Origin: an uncultured Alistipes sp.
GTDB taxonomy: Bacteria; Bacteroidota; Bacteroidia; Bacteroidales; Rikenellaceae
DNA: 64,000 nucleotides
Assembly: GCA_900539755.1 (NCBI GenBank)
Contig: UQDC01000004.1
Span: 62,001-126,000 of the forward strand
Reading direction: 5' to 3'
Under the pieces are notes generated by a model, which was not told the origin of the DNA, did no database searches, and saw nothing but the letters and a program-made list of their open reading frames with translations. Positions 57,262 to 64,000 of this stretch are shown here, one piece after another. Every line of letters starts with the position of its first letter. The first letter of the stretch is position 1. Both the position numbers and the translations under genes were made by a program.

Positions 57262-58494
57262 ATGGCAATGGATTTAACGACGCTCAAACAGCGATTCAAC
57301 ATAATTGGTAATAATTCGGCTCTGAACGAAGCCTTGGAGGTGGCGGTAAGGGTAGCTTCGACTGACCTTTCGGTATTGATTACTGGTGAAAGTGGTGTCG
57401 GTAAAGAGGTGTTTCCTCAGATTATACATGCCAATAGCCCGCGTAAGCATGGGACATACATTGCTGTAAACTGTGGTGCTATACCCGAAGGAACGATTGA
57501 TTCCGAACTGTTCGGTCATGAAAAAGGCGCTTTTACGGGAGCTTCCGAGAGTCGCAAAGGATATTTTGAAGTGGCCGATGGCGGGACAATTTTCCTGGAT
57601 GAGGTGGCTGAATTGCCCCATACTACTCAGGTCCGTTTGTTACGTGTATTGCAAACTGGTGAATATATTCGCGTTGGTTCTTCCAAAACACAAAAAACCA
57701 ATGTGCGTGTAGTAGCAGCGACAAATATTAATTTGCGCGATGCAGTTCGTGATGGGCGCTTCCGTGAAGACCTCTATTATCGTCTCAATACGGTTCCGAT
57801 TACAGTGCCGCCATTGCGTGATCGCAAGGGCGATATCTATCTGTTGTTTCGTAAATTCGCGGTAGATGTTGCCACGCTGTATCGCATGCCTGTTATTACC
57901 TTGGATGAGGGAGCTCGGCAGGTATTGGAGACCTATCCTTGGCCTGGAAATATTCGTCAGTTAAAAAATGTGGCAGAGCAGATTTCAGCGGTTGAAGAGT
58001 CTCGTAATATCACGGCTGATATTCTCAAGAAGTATCTTCCCGATTATGCCCCTTCATCGGTACCTGTTTTCAGACCGCAAGCCCAGGGCGAAGTCAATGA
58101 AGAGAGAGAATTGCTCTACAAAGTGCTTTTTGATCTACGGAATGATATGAACGATCTGAAGCGGATGATGGCGGAGCTAATGGCTGAGCATCGGGGGTAT
58201 GACCACAAGGGGGGAGATGTGACAGCTTTGTTGCCTCGGAATTTGCCGGCTCCAGTTTCGACGCCGACTGTACATCCGATGCCGGTATCCTTCAATGATT
58301 ATGCAGAACCCGAAGAGGTGATTGAAGAACCGGCTGCACGTGAAGGTTTGACAAAAGAACAGGTGTTACGTGAGGCGATTATTAAGGCTTTGCGTCGTCA
58401 TGGTGGCAAACGCCGTGAGGCAGCTAAAGATCTTTTTATTTCAGAGCGTACGCTTTATCGTAAAATCAAAGAATTGGGAATCGATGAATATTAA
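57262..58494 (+). CDS. sigma-54-dependent transcriptional activator without receiver domain
   Basis: This 410-residue protein starts directly with the AAA+ domain: Walker A TGESGVGKE (residues 41-49), the sigma-54 contact loop GAFTGA (89-94), Walker B GGTIFLDEVAEL, FREDLYYRLNTVPITVPPLRDRKGDI and YPWPGNIRQLKNVAEQ. A middle segment (about 275-365) is Pro/Glu-rich and low in conservation. A Fis-type HTH closes it (ALRRHGGKRREAAKDLFISERTLYRKIKEL). There is no response-receiver or sensory domain, so control must come from elsewhere. It is translated 12 bases after the HU-like gene, and its last 11 bases overlap lptE. Confidence 0.92.
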   Translation: MAMDLTTLKQRFNIIGNNSALNEALEVAVRVASTDLSVLITGESGVGKEVFPQIIHANSPRKHGTYIAVNCGAIPEGTIDSELFGHEKGAFTGASESRKGYFEVADGGTIFLDEVAELPHTTQVRLLRVLQTGEYIRVGSSKTQKTNVRVVAATNINLRDAVRDGRFREDLYYRLNTVPITVPPLRDRKGDIYLLFRKFAVDVATLYRMPVITLDEGARQVLETYPWPGNIRQLKNVAEQISAVEESRNITADILKKYLPDYAPSSVPVFRPQAQGEVNEERELLYKVLFDLRNDMNDLKRMMAELMAEHRGYDHKGGDVTALLPRNLPAPVSTPTVHPMPVSFNDYAEPEEVIEEPAAREGLTKEQVLREAIIKALRRHGGKRREAAKDLFISERTLYRKIKELGIDEY

Positions 58495-59023
58495 TCGGAA
58501 AAGATATAGTGTAACCTTAAGATGGTTCATGCCGGTCATGGCGTTTGTATGCGCTTTATTGTTGAGTGGGTGTACGGTTAAATATTCGTTTTCGGGGGCT
58601 TCGATTGCACCGGAAATCCAAACCGTATCGATCGCTCGTTTCCCTAACAATGCATTGCTGGTAGCTCCGATCCTCAGTTCCACATTGACGGATGCGTTGC
58701 AGGATCGTTTTACCAGCCAGACCCGGTTGGCTGTGGTGCCTGAAAACGGTGATTTGCAATTCGAGGGAGAGATTACCAACTATACTTCCACGCCTGCGGC
58801 CATTTCAGGGAATGAAACAGCGGTTATGAACCGATTGACCATTACGGTACGCGTTCGTTTTACCAACGCTTTTCAACCTGAATACAATTATGATAAAACC
58901 TTTTCAGCGTATTCGGATTACCCGAGTTCTCAACTGTTGCAGGAGGCTGAAGGTACATTGATCCCTGAAATTGTTGAGCAATTGGTCGAAAATATCTTTA
59001 ATGATGCAGTAGCCAACTGGTAA
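58484..59023 (+). CDS. lptE: LptE-family LPS-assembly lipoprotein
   Basis: LptE plugs the LptD barrel that inserts LPS into the outer membrane. The 179-residue precursor has signal FVCALLLSGC with lipidated Cys30, then the LptE-like VKYSFSGASIAPEIQTVSIARFPNNALLVAPILSSTLTDALQDRFTSQTRL and strands QFEGEITNYTSTPAAI and LTITVRVRFTNAF. The start is the ATG at 58484, inside the end of the regulator gene, giving an 11-base overlap; the longer frame has no signal peptide at its start. The stop shares its last base with the next ATG (TAATG). The assignment rests on pattern and on operon order usual in this phylum. Confidence 0.88.
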   Translation: MNINRKRYSVTLRWFMPVMAFVCALLLSGCTVKYSFSGASIAPEIQTVSIARFPNNALLVAPILSSTLTDALQDRFTSQTRLAVVPENGDLQFEGEITNYTSTPAAISGNETAVMNRLTITVRVRFTNAFQPEYNYDKTFSAYSDYPSSQLLQEAEGTLIPEIVEQLVENIFNDAVANW

Positions 59024-59889
59024 TGGATGCTTTTAATCAATATCTTGGTCGTCCCGACAGTGCTGAAATTCCATCAAATGCCGTATTGCAAGCATTGATT
59101 CGGCGGTATCCGTGGTTTACAACGGCGCGAATTGTGCAATCGAGGATTAGTGGTAAAATGGATCCTGAATTGGCATTGCGTTTGACGGTTCGTCCTGTTC
59201 CGGATATATTGTTGCGTTCTGTAGGGCTGAATAAAGTAGTAGATAATACACCCTGCGGTACGATTTATTCTTCTTTGGAGACAATGTCGAAGAGGGAGAA
59301 GCCGGAAAATGTGGAATTACAAACAGACGTTTCTAATGTTGCGGATCAGCATGAAGTTGCTGTGAATGAAACAGCAACGTTAATTACAGAATCGGAAGCG
59401 CTCCCTGTGGAGTCTGGTGCTTCTAAATTTTCAATAGCACAACGAGAGATTTCACATACATGTGATCATCCGTCGCAGGATCGTTCCGTATCTGTGGATG
59501 CTGAATGTGTTTCTGCATCTGGATCTGAATCGCGACTGTCTGAGGATACAATGCTTGGGCAAGGAAACGATCAGATGAATACGGATGCTACAGCAGATCA
59601 AGAGCAGCATAGATCCGCTGATTTGACGTTGGAGGTGATAGATCGTTTTTTGGCAGAAGAGCCTAAACGCATGGTTCCCCGAGAAGGTATTCCGGAAGGG
59701 GATATATCAGCTGACTCGGTGGAAGAAGATGACGATATGATTTCAGAAGAGTTGGCTGAAATTTATCGAACACAAGGGCTAACGGAGCGAGCTAAAGCAA
59801 TATATACCAAATTAAGTTTGCTATATCCGGAAAAAAGTGTTTATTTTGCCGAAATTATCGACCGGATTAATGAAAATCCGAAAGATTGA
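59023..59889 (+). CDS. TPR-tailed protein of unknown function
   Basis: A 288-residue protein that I cannot assign to a named function. Residues 1-75 look helical (NAVLQALIRRYPWFTTARIVQSRI). The middle (about 85-200) is acidic and Ser/Thr/Gln-rich with little structure. The last 50 residues (LAEIYRTQGLTERAKAIYTKLSLLYPEKSVYFAEIIDRI) look like one TPR unit. There is no signal peptide, so it is probably cytosolic. It begins with TAATG overlap with lptE and ends 31 bases before secG, a gene order conserved in many Bacteroidales. A role linked to secretion or envelope assembly is inferred from context only. Confidence 0.8.
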   Translation: MDAFNQYLGRPDSAEIPSNAVLQALIRRYPWFTTARIVQSRISGKMDPELALRLTVRPVPDILLRSVGLNKVVDNTPCGTIYSSLETMSKREKPENVELQTDVSNVADQHEVAVNETATLITESEALPVESGASKFSIAQREISHTCDHPSQDRSVSVDAECVSASGSESRLSEDTMLGQGNDQMNTDATADQEQHRSADLTLEVIDRFLAEEPKRMVPREGIPEGDISADSVEEDDDMISEELAEIYRTQGLTERAKAIYTKLSLLYPEKSVYFAEIIDRINENPKD

Positions 59890-59920
59890 TGAATTTGTAA
59901 TCGTTTAAACAAGTAACGAA

Positions 59921-60304
59921 ATGTATATTTTTTTCATTGTATTGATTCTTATTGCAAGTGTTTTGCTGATTCTTTCAGTGTTGGCCCAGAATCCTAAAAG
60001 CGGTATGGCAGCCAATTTCGGTGCATCGAACCAGGTGATGGGCGTTCGCGAAACTTCCAACTTCCTTGAAAAATTTACTTGGGGTTTGGCAATTGCTATT
60101 TTTGTGTTGAGCCTTGCAGCTACCATGACTATGCCATCGGCCAATATTGCTAACAGCAAAGGTGCAATGGAGAGAGCTATTGAGCAGGCAACCGAAGGTA
60201 ATGAAAACCTGTTGGCTCCTGCACAGCAGCAAACTACACAAGATGCAGCTCAGCAAGCCCCTCAGTCTCAGCCTGCCGCTCCTGCACAGCAGCCTGCAGA
60301 ATAA
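59921..60304 (+). CDS. secG: preprotein translocase subunit SecG
   Basis: SecG is the small accessory subunit of the SecYEG channel. The 127-residue protein has two membrane helices: MYIFFIVLILIASVLLILSVLAQNPKSGMAANFGASNQ near the start, and FTWGLAIAIFVLSLAATMTM. The family's GMAANFGASNQVMG loop lies between them. The C-terminal 50 residues are Gln/Pro/Ala-rich and presumably disordered, longer than in E. coli. Last gene of the operon, with a terminator behind it. Confidence 0.93.
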   Translation: MYIFFIVLILIASVLLILSVLAQNPKSGMAANFGASNQVMGVRETSNFLEKFTWGLAIAIFVLSLAATMTMPSANIANSKGAMERAIEQATEGNENLLAPAQQQTTQDAAQQAPQSQPAAPAQQPAE

Positions 60305-60368
60305 TTAGGACGATACAATGAATGCGGAGTTTGTTGTAATTCCGTAATTAGCCGATATTGATAAATGG

Positions 60369-60402
60369 AGAGAAGATTCCTTTAGGGATCTTCTCTTTTT
60401 TT
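60369..60402 (+). terminator. terminator after secG
   Basis: AGAGAAGATTCC / GGGATCTTCTCT (one G-U pair, 4-base loop), then a T-run. Confidence 0.88.
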
Positions 60403-60541
60403 GTGTGATTGAAATAAAACAATCCGAATATTTTATGTTTTAGTCTGATTTTGCTATTTTAGGAGTAATTGATCGGAGGAAGTGAAACTATCAATCGGTT
60501 AACTGCAATAACCAGCTTTGGCCGTAATGTACGGTACCCCA

Positions 60542-63019
60542 ATGAAACATATCCTCATTGTCCTTTTTGTCATGTTGGTGCCGTATCGGATGCTGGCACA
60601 AGGTGGTGTGTTGACCTCCGATGATTACGATGAGGAGGTCCGTCGTGCAGAGCAGTTCCAATTCAGTGAAGAGTATGCATCATTGATGATCATGCCACTG
60701 GAAGCCTATCCGGATGCATTTTCAGCTTTGTCTGATTTCAATTTTTCTTTTGTTCGTTATAATCGGCGAGGTTACGATTATCGTTATCGTAATTTTTCAA
60801 TCGATGGCGTGTCACTGTATGATCCGATGACGGGTAATCAACAGTGGAATTTGATGGGTGCCATCTACAATTCGTACGGACCAGTTGAATCTGAAACGGG
60901 ATTAGCTCCAGGCTCATGGAGTCTGGGTGGATTAGGTGATACTCGTGCTTATTCCCGCATGGCAGGAACCGTTCCCAAACGTATATCGGTTGGTATGATG
61001 TTTACCGACCGTCGGTTTCGTGGTGGTGTGCGGGCGGGGATATCGTCCGGATGGATGAAAGGCGGTTGGGCTATTGCTGGGGCTGGTTCCCGGCGCTGGG
61101 GCAGGGATCAGCATATTCGTGGCGTCTATATGGATGATTGGACCGTGTATGCTTCTATCGCCAAAAAGTTGGGAAAGAAACATATACTTTCAGCCGCATT
61201 TTTATTGGCACCATCAGATCGTGGAGTACGGGGCGCCGCAACTCAAGAGGCTTTTGAGTTGACCGGTGATCCGTTGTACAATCCCTATTGGGGGTATCAG
61301 GATGGTCGAATCCGTTCCTCACGCACTCGTAAATCTCAGCAACCTATGGCGCTTTTGGCGTGGGATTACAAACGTGATGAGGACTTTAAGATTCATACAG
61401 TGTTCTCCTATTTGGGTGGTGAAAGCAGTTATTCAGCTTTGGATTGGTTCAGTGTCTCCAACCCAACGCCTGACTATTATCGGTATATGCCCGGCTATCA
61501 GGCAAACCCCGAAGTTGCTAATGCTGTAGAGCAGGCATGGCGTCAGAGAGACCCCAATGTGACTCAAATCAATTGGAATGAGCTGTATTATGTCAATCAG
61601 CATGGCACGGCATCTCCTGCTTCCTATGTGGTAGGAAGTGCTGTGACGGCGAATCGGAGCTTTCAGCTCAATTCGTCTTTTGATTGGCGGATGGACAATG
61701 CGAGTTATTTGAGAGGCGGCATTCAACTGCGTAATGATCGGGTGTCCCGTTATCAACGTTTGGAGGATCTGATCGGTGGAGACTATCTGTTGGATGTCGA
61801 TCCCTACCTGATTGACGATGAGTATTACGGAGATCAAGCGATCAATGATTTGCAACATCCAAATCGTCGGGTCGGTGTGGGTGAACGGTATGGGTATAAT
61901 TACGACCTGGATTACAGTTCGTATGGCGCGTGGGCTTTGGCCGATCTGCATAGCGAACAGAATTTGGGACTGTATGGTTATGTGGGTGGACAAGTCGCTC
62001 AAGTCTCTTTCTCAAGGATTGGCCGTTACGAAAAGGAGCTTTTCCCCGGTAGCCTGTCTCTTGGCCCTTCTGAAAAGTTGAATTTCACGGAGTATATGCT
62101 TAAAGGGGGAATTGGTTATGCATTTACACCGGCGCACTCCCTGGAGATGTGTGTTGCTTATGGTGATTTAGCACCGGTGGCTGATGCGCTGTTTCTGGCT
62201 CCGGAATATCAGAATCGGACCGTTGCCGACCCCCGACCGATTAATCTATTGGCTGGAGAACTGGAATATCGGATCTCGTGGCGCAGTGTCGATATTGGAT
62301 TGTGCGGATATGTGACCACAACCCGCGGAGAGGGGGATGTCCGCCATTATTATGATGATTTGGCCGGAGAATACGCCAATATGGAGCTGAGTGGAATCGA
62401 TAAACTGTATGCCGGTGTTGAACTGGGAGTAACCGTGCGGATTACCGATCGGTGGAGTGTGCGCGGTGCCGGAGGGTGGAGTCGTAATCTCTATTTGAGT
62501 GATCCGGCAGTGTCCATTTATGCCGATCACGATAACCGGCCGATTGCCGAAGGATCGACGGCTTATCTGAAAGGTTATCGGTTGGGAAATACTCCACAAG
62601 TGGTAGCTTCAGGGGAGTTGCGCTATTCTGGGGCCAAAATGTGGACTGCAGCGGTTTCTGTGAATTATGTGGGCAGTAATTATATTGATATTAGTCCGGT
62701 ACGACGTATGCGTCGGGTGATGGATTATGCAACCTCTCCGGAGGCTTTGGCGCAAATGACTGCACAGGAGCGTTTCGGAGATGCTACGACAATTAACCTT
62801 TTTGTGAGTAAAACGTTTCGGATTAAGAGCAGTTATTTGACATTGAGCGGTTCGGTCAACAATTTGGCCAACCGTCGTCATATTGTGTACAGCGGTTATG
62901 AACCGTTGCGAATGGTACGTACCGGAAGCGGTTTGGACCGAACGGTGGCTCCGATGGCGTCACGCTATTATCATGCCTATCCGAGAACCTATTACCTGAC
63001 GATTAATTTCCGATTCTGA
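60542..63019 (+). CDS. outer membrane beta-barrel, TonB-dependent receptor-like
   Basis: This 825-residue secreted barrel has signal peptide MKHILIVLFVMLVPYRMLAQ. The N-terminal region (about 35-130) is plug-like: SFVRYNRRGYDYRYRNFSIDGVSLYDPMTG. Long alternating strands then fill the protein, with aromatic girdle residues, and it ends YYLTINFRF with the C-terminal Phe of outer membrane proteins. The carboxypeptidase-like domain and a clear TonB box, common in this phylum's receptors, are not seen. It is followed at once by a DUF5689 lipoprotein (TGATG overlap), suggesting one system. The ATG at 60542 gives the signal peptide; the ATG at 60527 is an alternative. Ligand unknown. Confidence 0.82.
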   Translation: MKHILIVLFVMLVPYRMLAQGGVLTSDDYDEEVRRAEQFQFSEEYASLMIMPLEAYPDAFSALSDFNFSFVRYNRRGYDYRYRNFSIDGVSLYDPMTGNQQWNLMGAIYNSYGPVESETGLAPGSWSLGGLGDTRAYSRMAGTVPKRISVGMMFTDRRFRGGVRAGISSGWMKGGWAIAGAGSRRWGRDQHIRGVYMDDWTVYASIAKKLGKKHILSAAFLLAPSDRGVRGAATQEAFELTGDPLYNPYWGYQDGRIRSSRTRKSQQPMALLAWDYKRDEDFKIHTVFSYLGGESSYSALDWFSVSNPTPDYYRYMPGYQANPEVANAVEQAWRQRDPNVTQINWNELYYVNQHGTASPASYVVGSAVTANRSFQLNSSFDWRMDNASYLRGGIQLRNDRVSRYQRLEDLIGGDYLLDVDPYLIDDEYYGDQAINDLQHPNRRVGVGERYGYNYDLDYSSYGAWALADLHSEQNLGLYGYVGGQVAQVSFSRIGRYEKELFPGSLSLGPSEKLNFTEYMLKGGIGYAFTPAHSLEMCVAYGDLAPVADALFLAPEYQNRTVADPRPINLLAGELEYRISWRSVDIGLCGYVTTTRGEGDVRHYYDDLAGEYANMELSGIDKLYAGVELGVTVRITDRWSVRGAGGWSRNLYLSDPAVSIYADHDNRPIAEGSTAYLKGYRLGNTPQVVASGELRYSGAKMWTAAVSVNYVGSNYIDISPVRRMRRVMDYATSPEALAQMTAQERFGDATTINLFVSKTFRIKSSYLTLSGSVNNLANRRHIVYSGYEPLRMVRTGSGLDRTVAPMASRYYHAYPRTYYLTINFRF

Positions 63020-63090
63020 TGCAAAATATTGTTAACATAAGATGTGTTAAATCTGTTGTAATACATCGTGTTATGCGACGATGTTCGTGT

Positions 63091-63894
63091 ATGAAAATCG
63101 GTGTGCTCGTGGGTTTGTTGTTGCTATTATTCAGTAATATATCCTGTGATTACGACCGGTTTGATCCTCCAAATTCGGAATCTGGTTCGGTACCGGTTAC
63201 GACGATGGATATTGCAACGTTGCGAACTTTTTATCAGGATGATCCGGTTTATGTCGTTGGTCAACGAAGTGTTGTGGTGTCAGGATATGTTACGACATCG
63301 GATCAGTCCGGTAATTTCTATCGTAGCTTTTTTATTGAAGATGAAACAGGAGCGGTGGAGATACGTGCCGGATTGTATGATCTCTATGCAACTTATCGAT
63401 TGGGACAACAGATAACGGTAGTGGTCGATTCGTTAACATTGGGTATGACGAATGGTGTGTTGCAGTTGGGGCTGGCCAGTGCAGCCTATGAAACCGATTA
63501 TATGAATCATAGGATTGTAGTGGATAAACATCTGTTTCGTAATGAACGATTCGAAGAGGTGATCCCACGCCCGGTAAAAGCCGGAAATCTTAAAGAGGAG
63601 TGGCTCGGTACCTTGGTGCGGTTTGAAGGTGTGCATTTGGATGGGGCTGTCGATACGACATGGGCTTTACCGGCATCCCTTACATCAAGTGGAGTTCCGC
63701 AAAGCGCCTATTTGAAATTTCGGGATGAAAAGTCCGATTCGATTTATGTCGTAACCAGTGGTTATGCCTCTTTTGCCGGGGAGACGGTACCGACCGGTAC
63801 TGTATCGTTAACGGGGATTTTGATGCAGGGTAAGGTCAATGGAAAATCGGTCTATCAATTAAAAATGAGGGATCTGCAGGATGTGGAGGAGTAG
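63091..63894 (+). CDS. DUF5689 domain lipoprotein
   Basis: A 267-residue lipoprotein from the ATG at 63091, with signal MKIGVLVGLLLLLFSNISC and lipidated Cys19. An earlier ATG at 63019 overlaps the barrel's stop (TGATG) and could be used for coupled translation, but it would put 24 extra residues before the signal, so I prefer the internal start. The mature part has the DUF5689 pattern: TTMDIATLRTFYQDDPVYVVGQRSVVVSGYVTTSDQSGNFYRSFFIEDETGAVEIRAGL, an OB-fold-like unit, then a second half with VRFEGVHLDGA and VSLTGILMQGKVNGKSVYQLKMRDLQDV. The family's role is unknown; it is usually encoded beside outer membrane barrels. Confidence 0.82.
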   Translation: MKIGVLVGLLLLLFSNISCDYDRFDPPNSESGSVPVTTMDIATLRTFYQDDPVYVVGQRSVVVSGYVTTSDQSGNFYRSFFIEDETGAVEIRAGLYDLYATYRLGQQITVVVDSLTLGMTNGVLQLGLASAAYETDYMNHRIVVDKHLFRNERFEEVIPRPVKAGNLKEEWLGTLVRFEGVHLDGAVDTTWALPASLTSSGVPQSAYLKFRDEKSDSIYVVTSGYASFAGETVPTGTVSLTGILMQGKVNGKSVYQLKMRDLQDVEE

Positions 63895-64000
63895 TCGATT
63901 CCTTAAGACATTATTGTTCGGAATACTGTGCATCGGGTGTGTGGAGAAGAGTGATCCATATCCCGATCCGTCCCAAGGAGGTGACGGTGAGCCTGGAGCG
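63881..64000 (+). CDS. start of a lipoprotein gene, cut by window end
   Basis: An ATG at 63881 overlaps the end of the DUF5689 gene by 14 bases and opens MWRSSRFLKTLLFGILCIGC, an RS/K n-region, a hydrophobic core and a lipobox with Cys20. The mature part begins VEKSDPYPDPSQGGDGEPGA, a flexible, acidic, Gly/Pro-rich tether typical of surface or periplasmic lipoproteins of this phylum. Forty codons are visible and stay open to the window edge. In comparable loci the third gene is often an endonuclease/exonuclease/phosphatase-family lipoprotein, but nothing visible proves that here. Confidence 0.75.
   Translation, partial: MWRSSRFLKTLLFGILCIGCVEKSDPYPDPSQGGDGEPGA

Noticed and set aside
1..64000. 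CRISPR arrays, tRNA or rRNA genes, insertion sequences, prophage, integrative elements
   Set aside because: No regularly spaced repeats, cloverleaf-like segments, transposase or integrase frames were seen in any intergenic region; the gene content is housekeeping throughout.

Overview
The window comes from a bacterium of the phylum Bacteroidota, most likely order Bacteroidales. The evidence is a Bacteroidota-type omega subunit (rpoZ) overlapping bamD, an S46 dipeptidyl peptidase of the DPP11 type, a Rex regulator, CCDC81-type HU and DUF5689 proteins, an outer-membrane barrel ending in Phe, and the phylum's promoter signature (TAnnTTTG -7 box) upstream of at least sixteen genes. Nothing marks the window as a mobile island: I see no integrase, transposase, phage gene, tRNA, rRNA or CRISPR array. 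It reads as ordinary chromosome, with both strands densely coding.

Layout. 1-4120: guaB (cut by the window edge), a ribF-like FAD synthetase with a decayed kinase domain, rex, a HAD phosphatase and ispF. 4196-12984: pepD, a NUDIX hydrolase, DPP11, maf, a FAA-hydrolase-family protein, lpxB, trmD and a metallo-beta-lactamase-fold hydrolase. 13086-21327: rlmD, a degenerate M23-like gene broken by an in-frame stop, two tandem SIMPL-domain proteins, mnmD, cdd, an RluA-family pseudouridine synthase, a deoxyhypusine-synthase-like protein and a DUF2007 protein. 21532-30863: dnaE, trxA, a CvfB-like S1 protein, a lytic transglycosylase and uvrA. 31389-43734: a short-chain dehydrogenase, a B12-binding-type radical SAM protein with an unusual cysteine motif, a PhnP-like hydrolase, a POT peptide transporter, a eukaryotic-type glycogen branching enzyme, a three-gene glycan-modification operon (GT39, GtrA, acetyltransferase) and an alpha-oxoamine synthase. 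44094-48462: bamD-rpoZ-coaBC-recN. 48782-54026: leuA-leuC-leuD, then a separately promoted second isopropylmalate/citramalate synthase homologue. 54170-55561: an arginine-decarboxylase-like enzyme. 56020-60304: an envelope operon with a membrane-anchored HU-like protein, a sigma-54 activator, lptE, a TPR-tailed protein and secG. 60542-64000: an outer-membrane barrel, a DUF5689 lipoprotein and the start of a third lipoprotein.

How the genes fit together. Much of the window serves the envelope: lpxB (lipid A), lptE (LPS export), bamD (barrel assembly), secG (secretion), the GT39/GtrA/acetyltransferase set, and the barrel-lipoprotein cassette at the right edge. Peptide catabolism is the second theme: DPP11 outside the cytoplasm, a POT importer and cytosolic PepD. 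The DHS-like protein and the arginine decarboxylase may belong to one polyamine route although they lie 34 kb apart. LeuCD may serve both leucine and citramalate-based isoleucine synthesis.

The most unusual items are the DHS-like protein that keeps the catalytic Lys but not other substrate residues, the CX4CX2C radical SAM protein, the RibF without the PTAN motif, the HU-like protein with a Gln/Pro-rich linker and a membrane anchor, and the M23-like pseudogene. No single obviously new multi-gene system stands out. All coordinates and motifs were read by eye; no alignment or database search was run.
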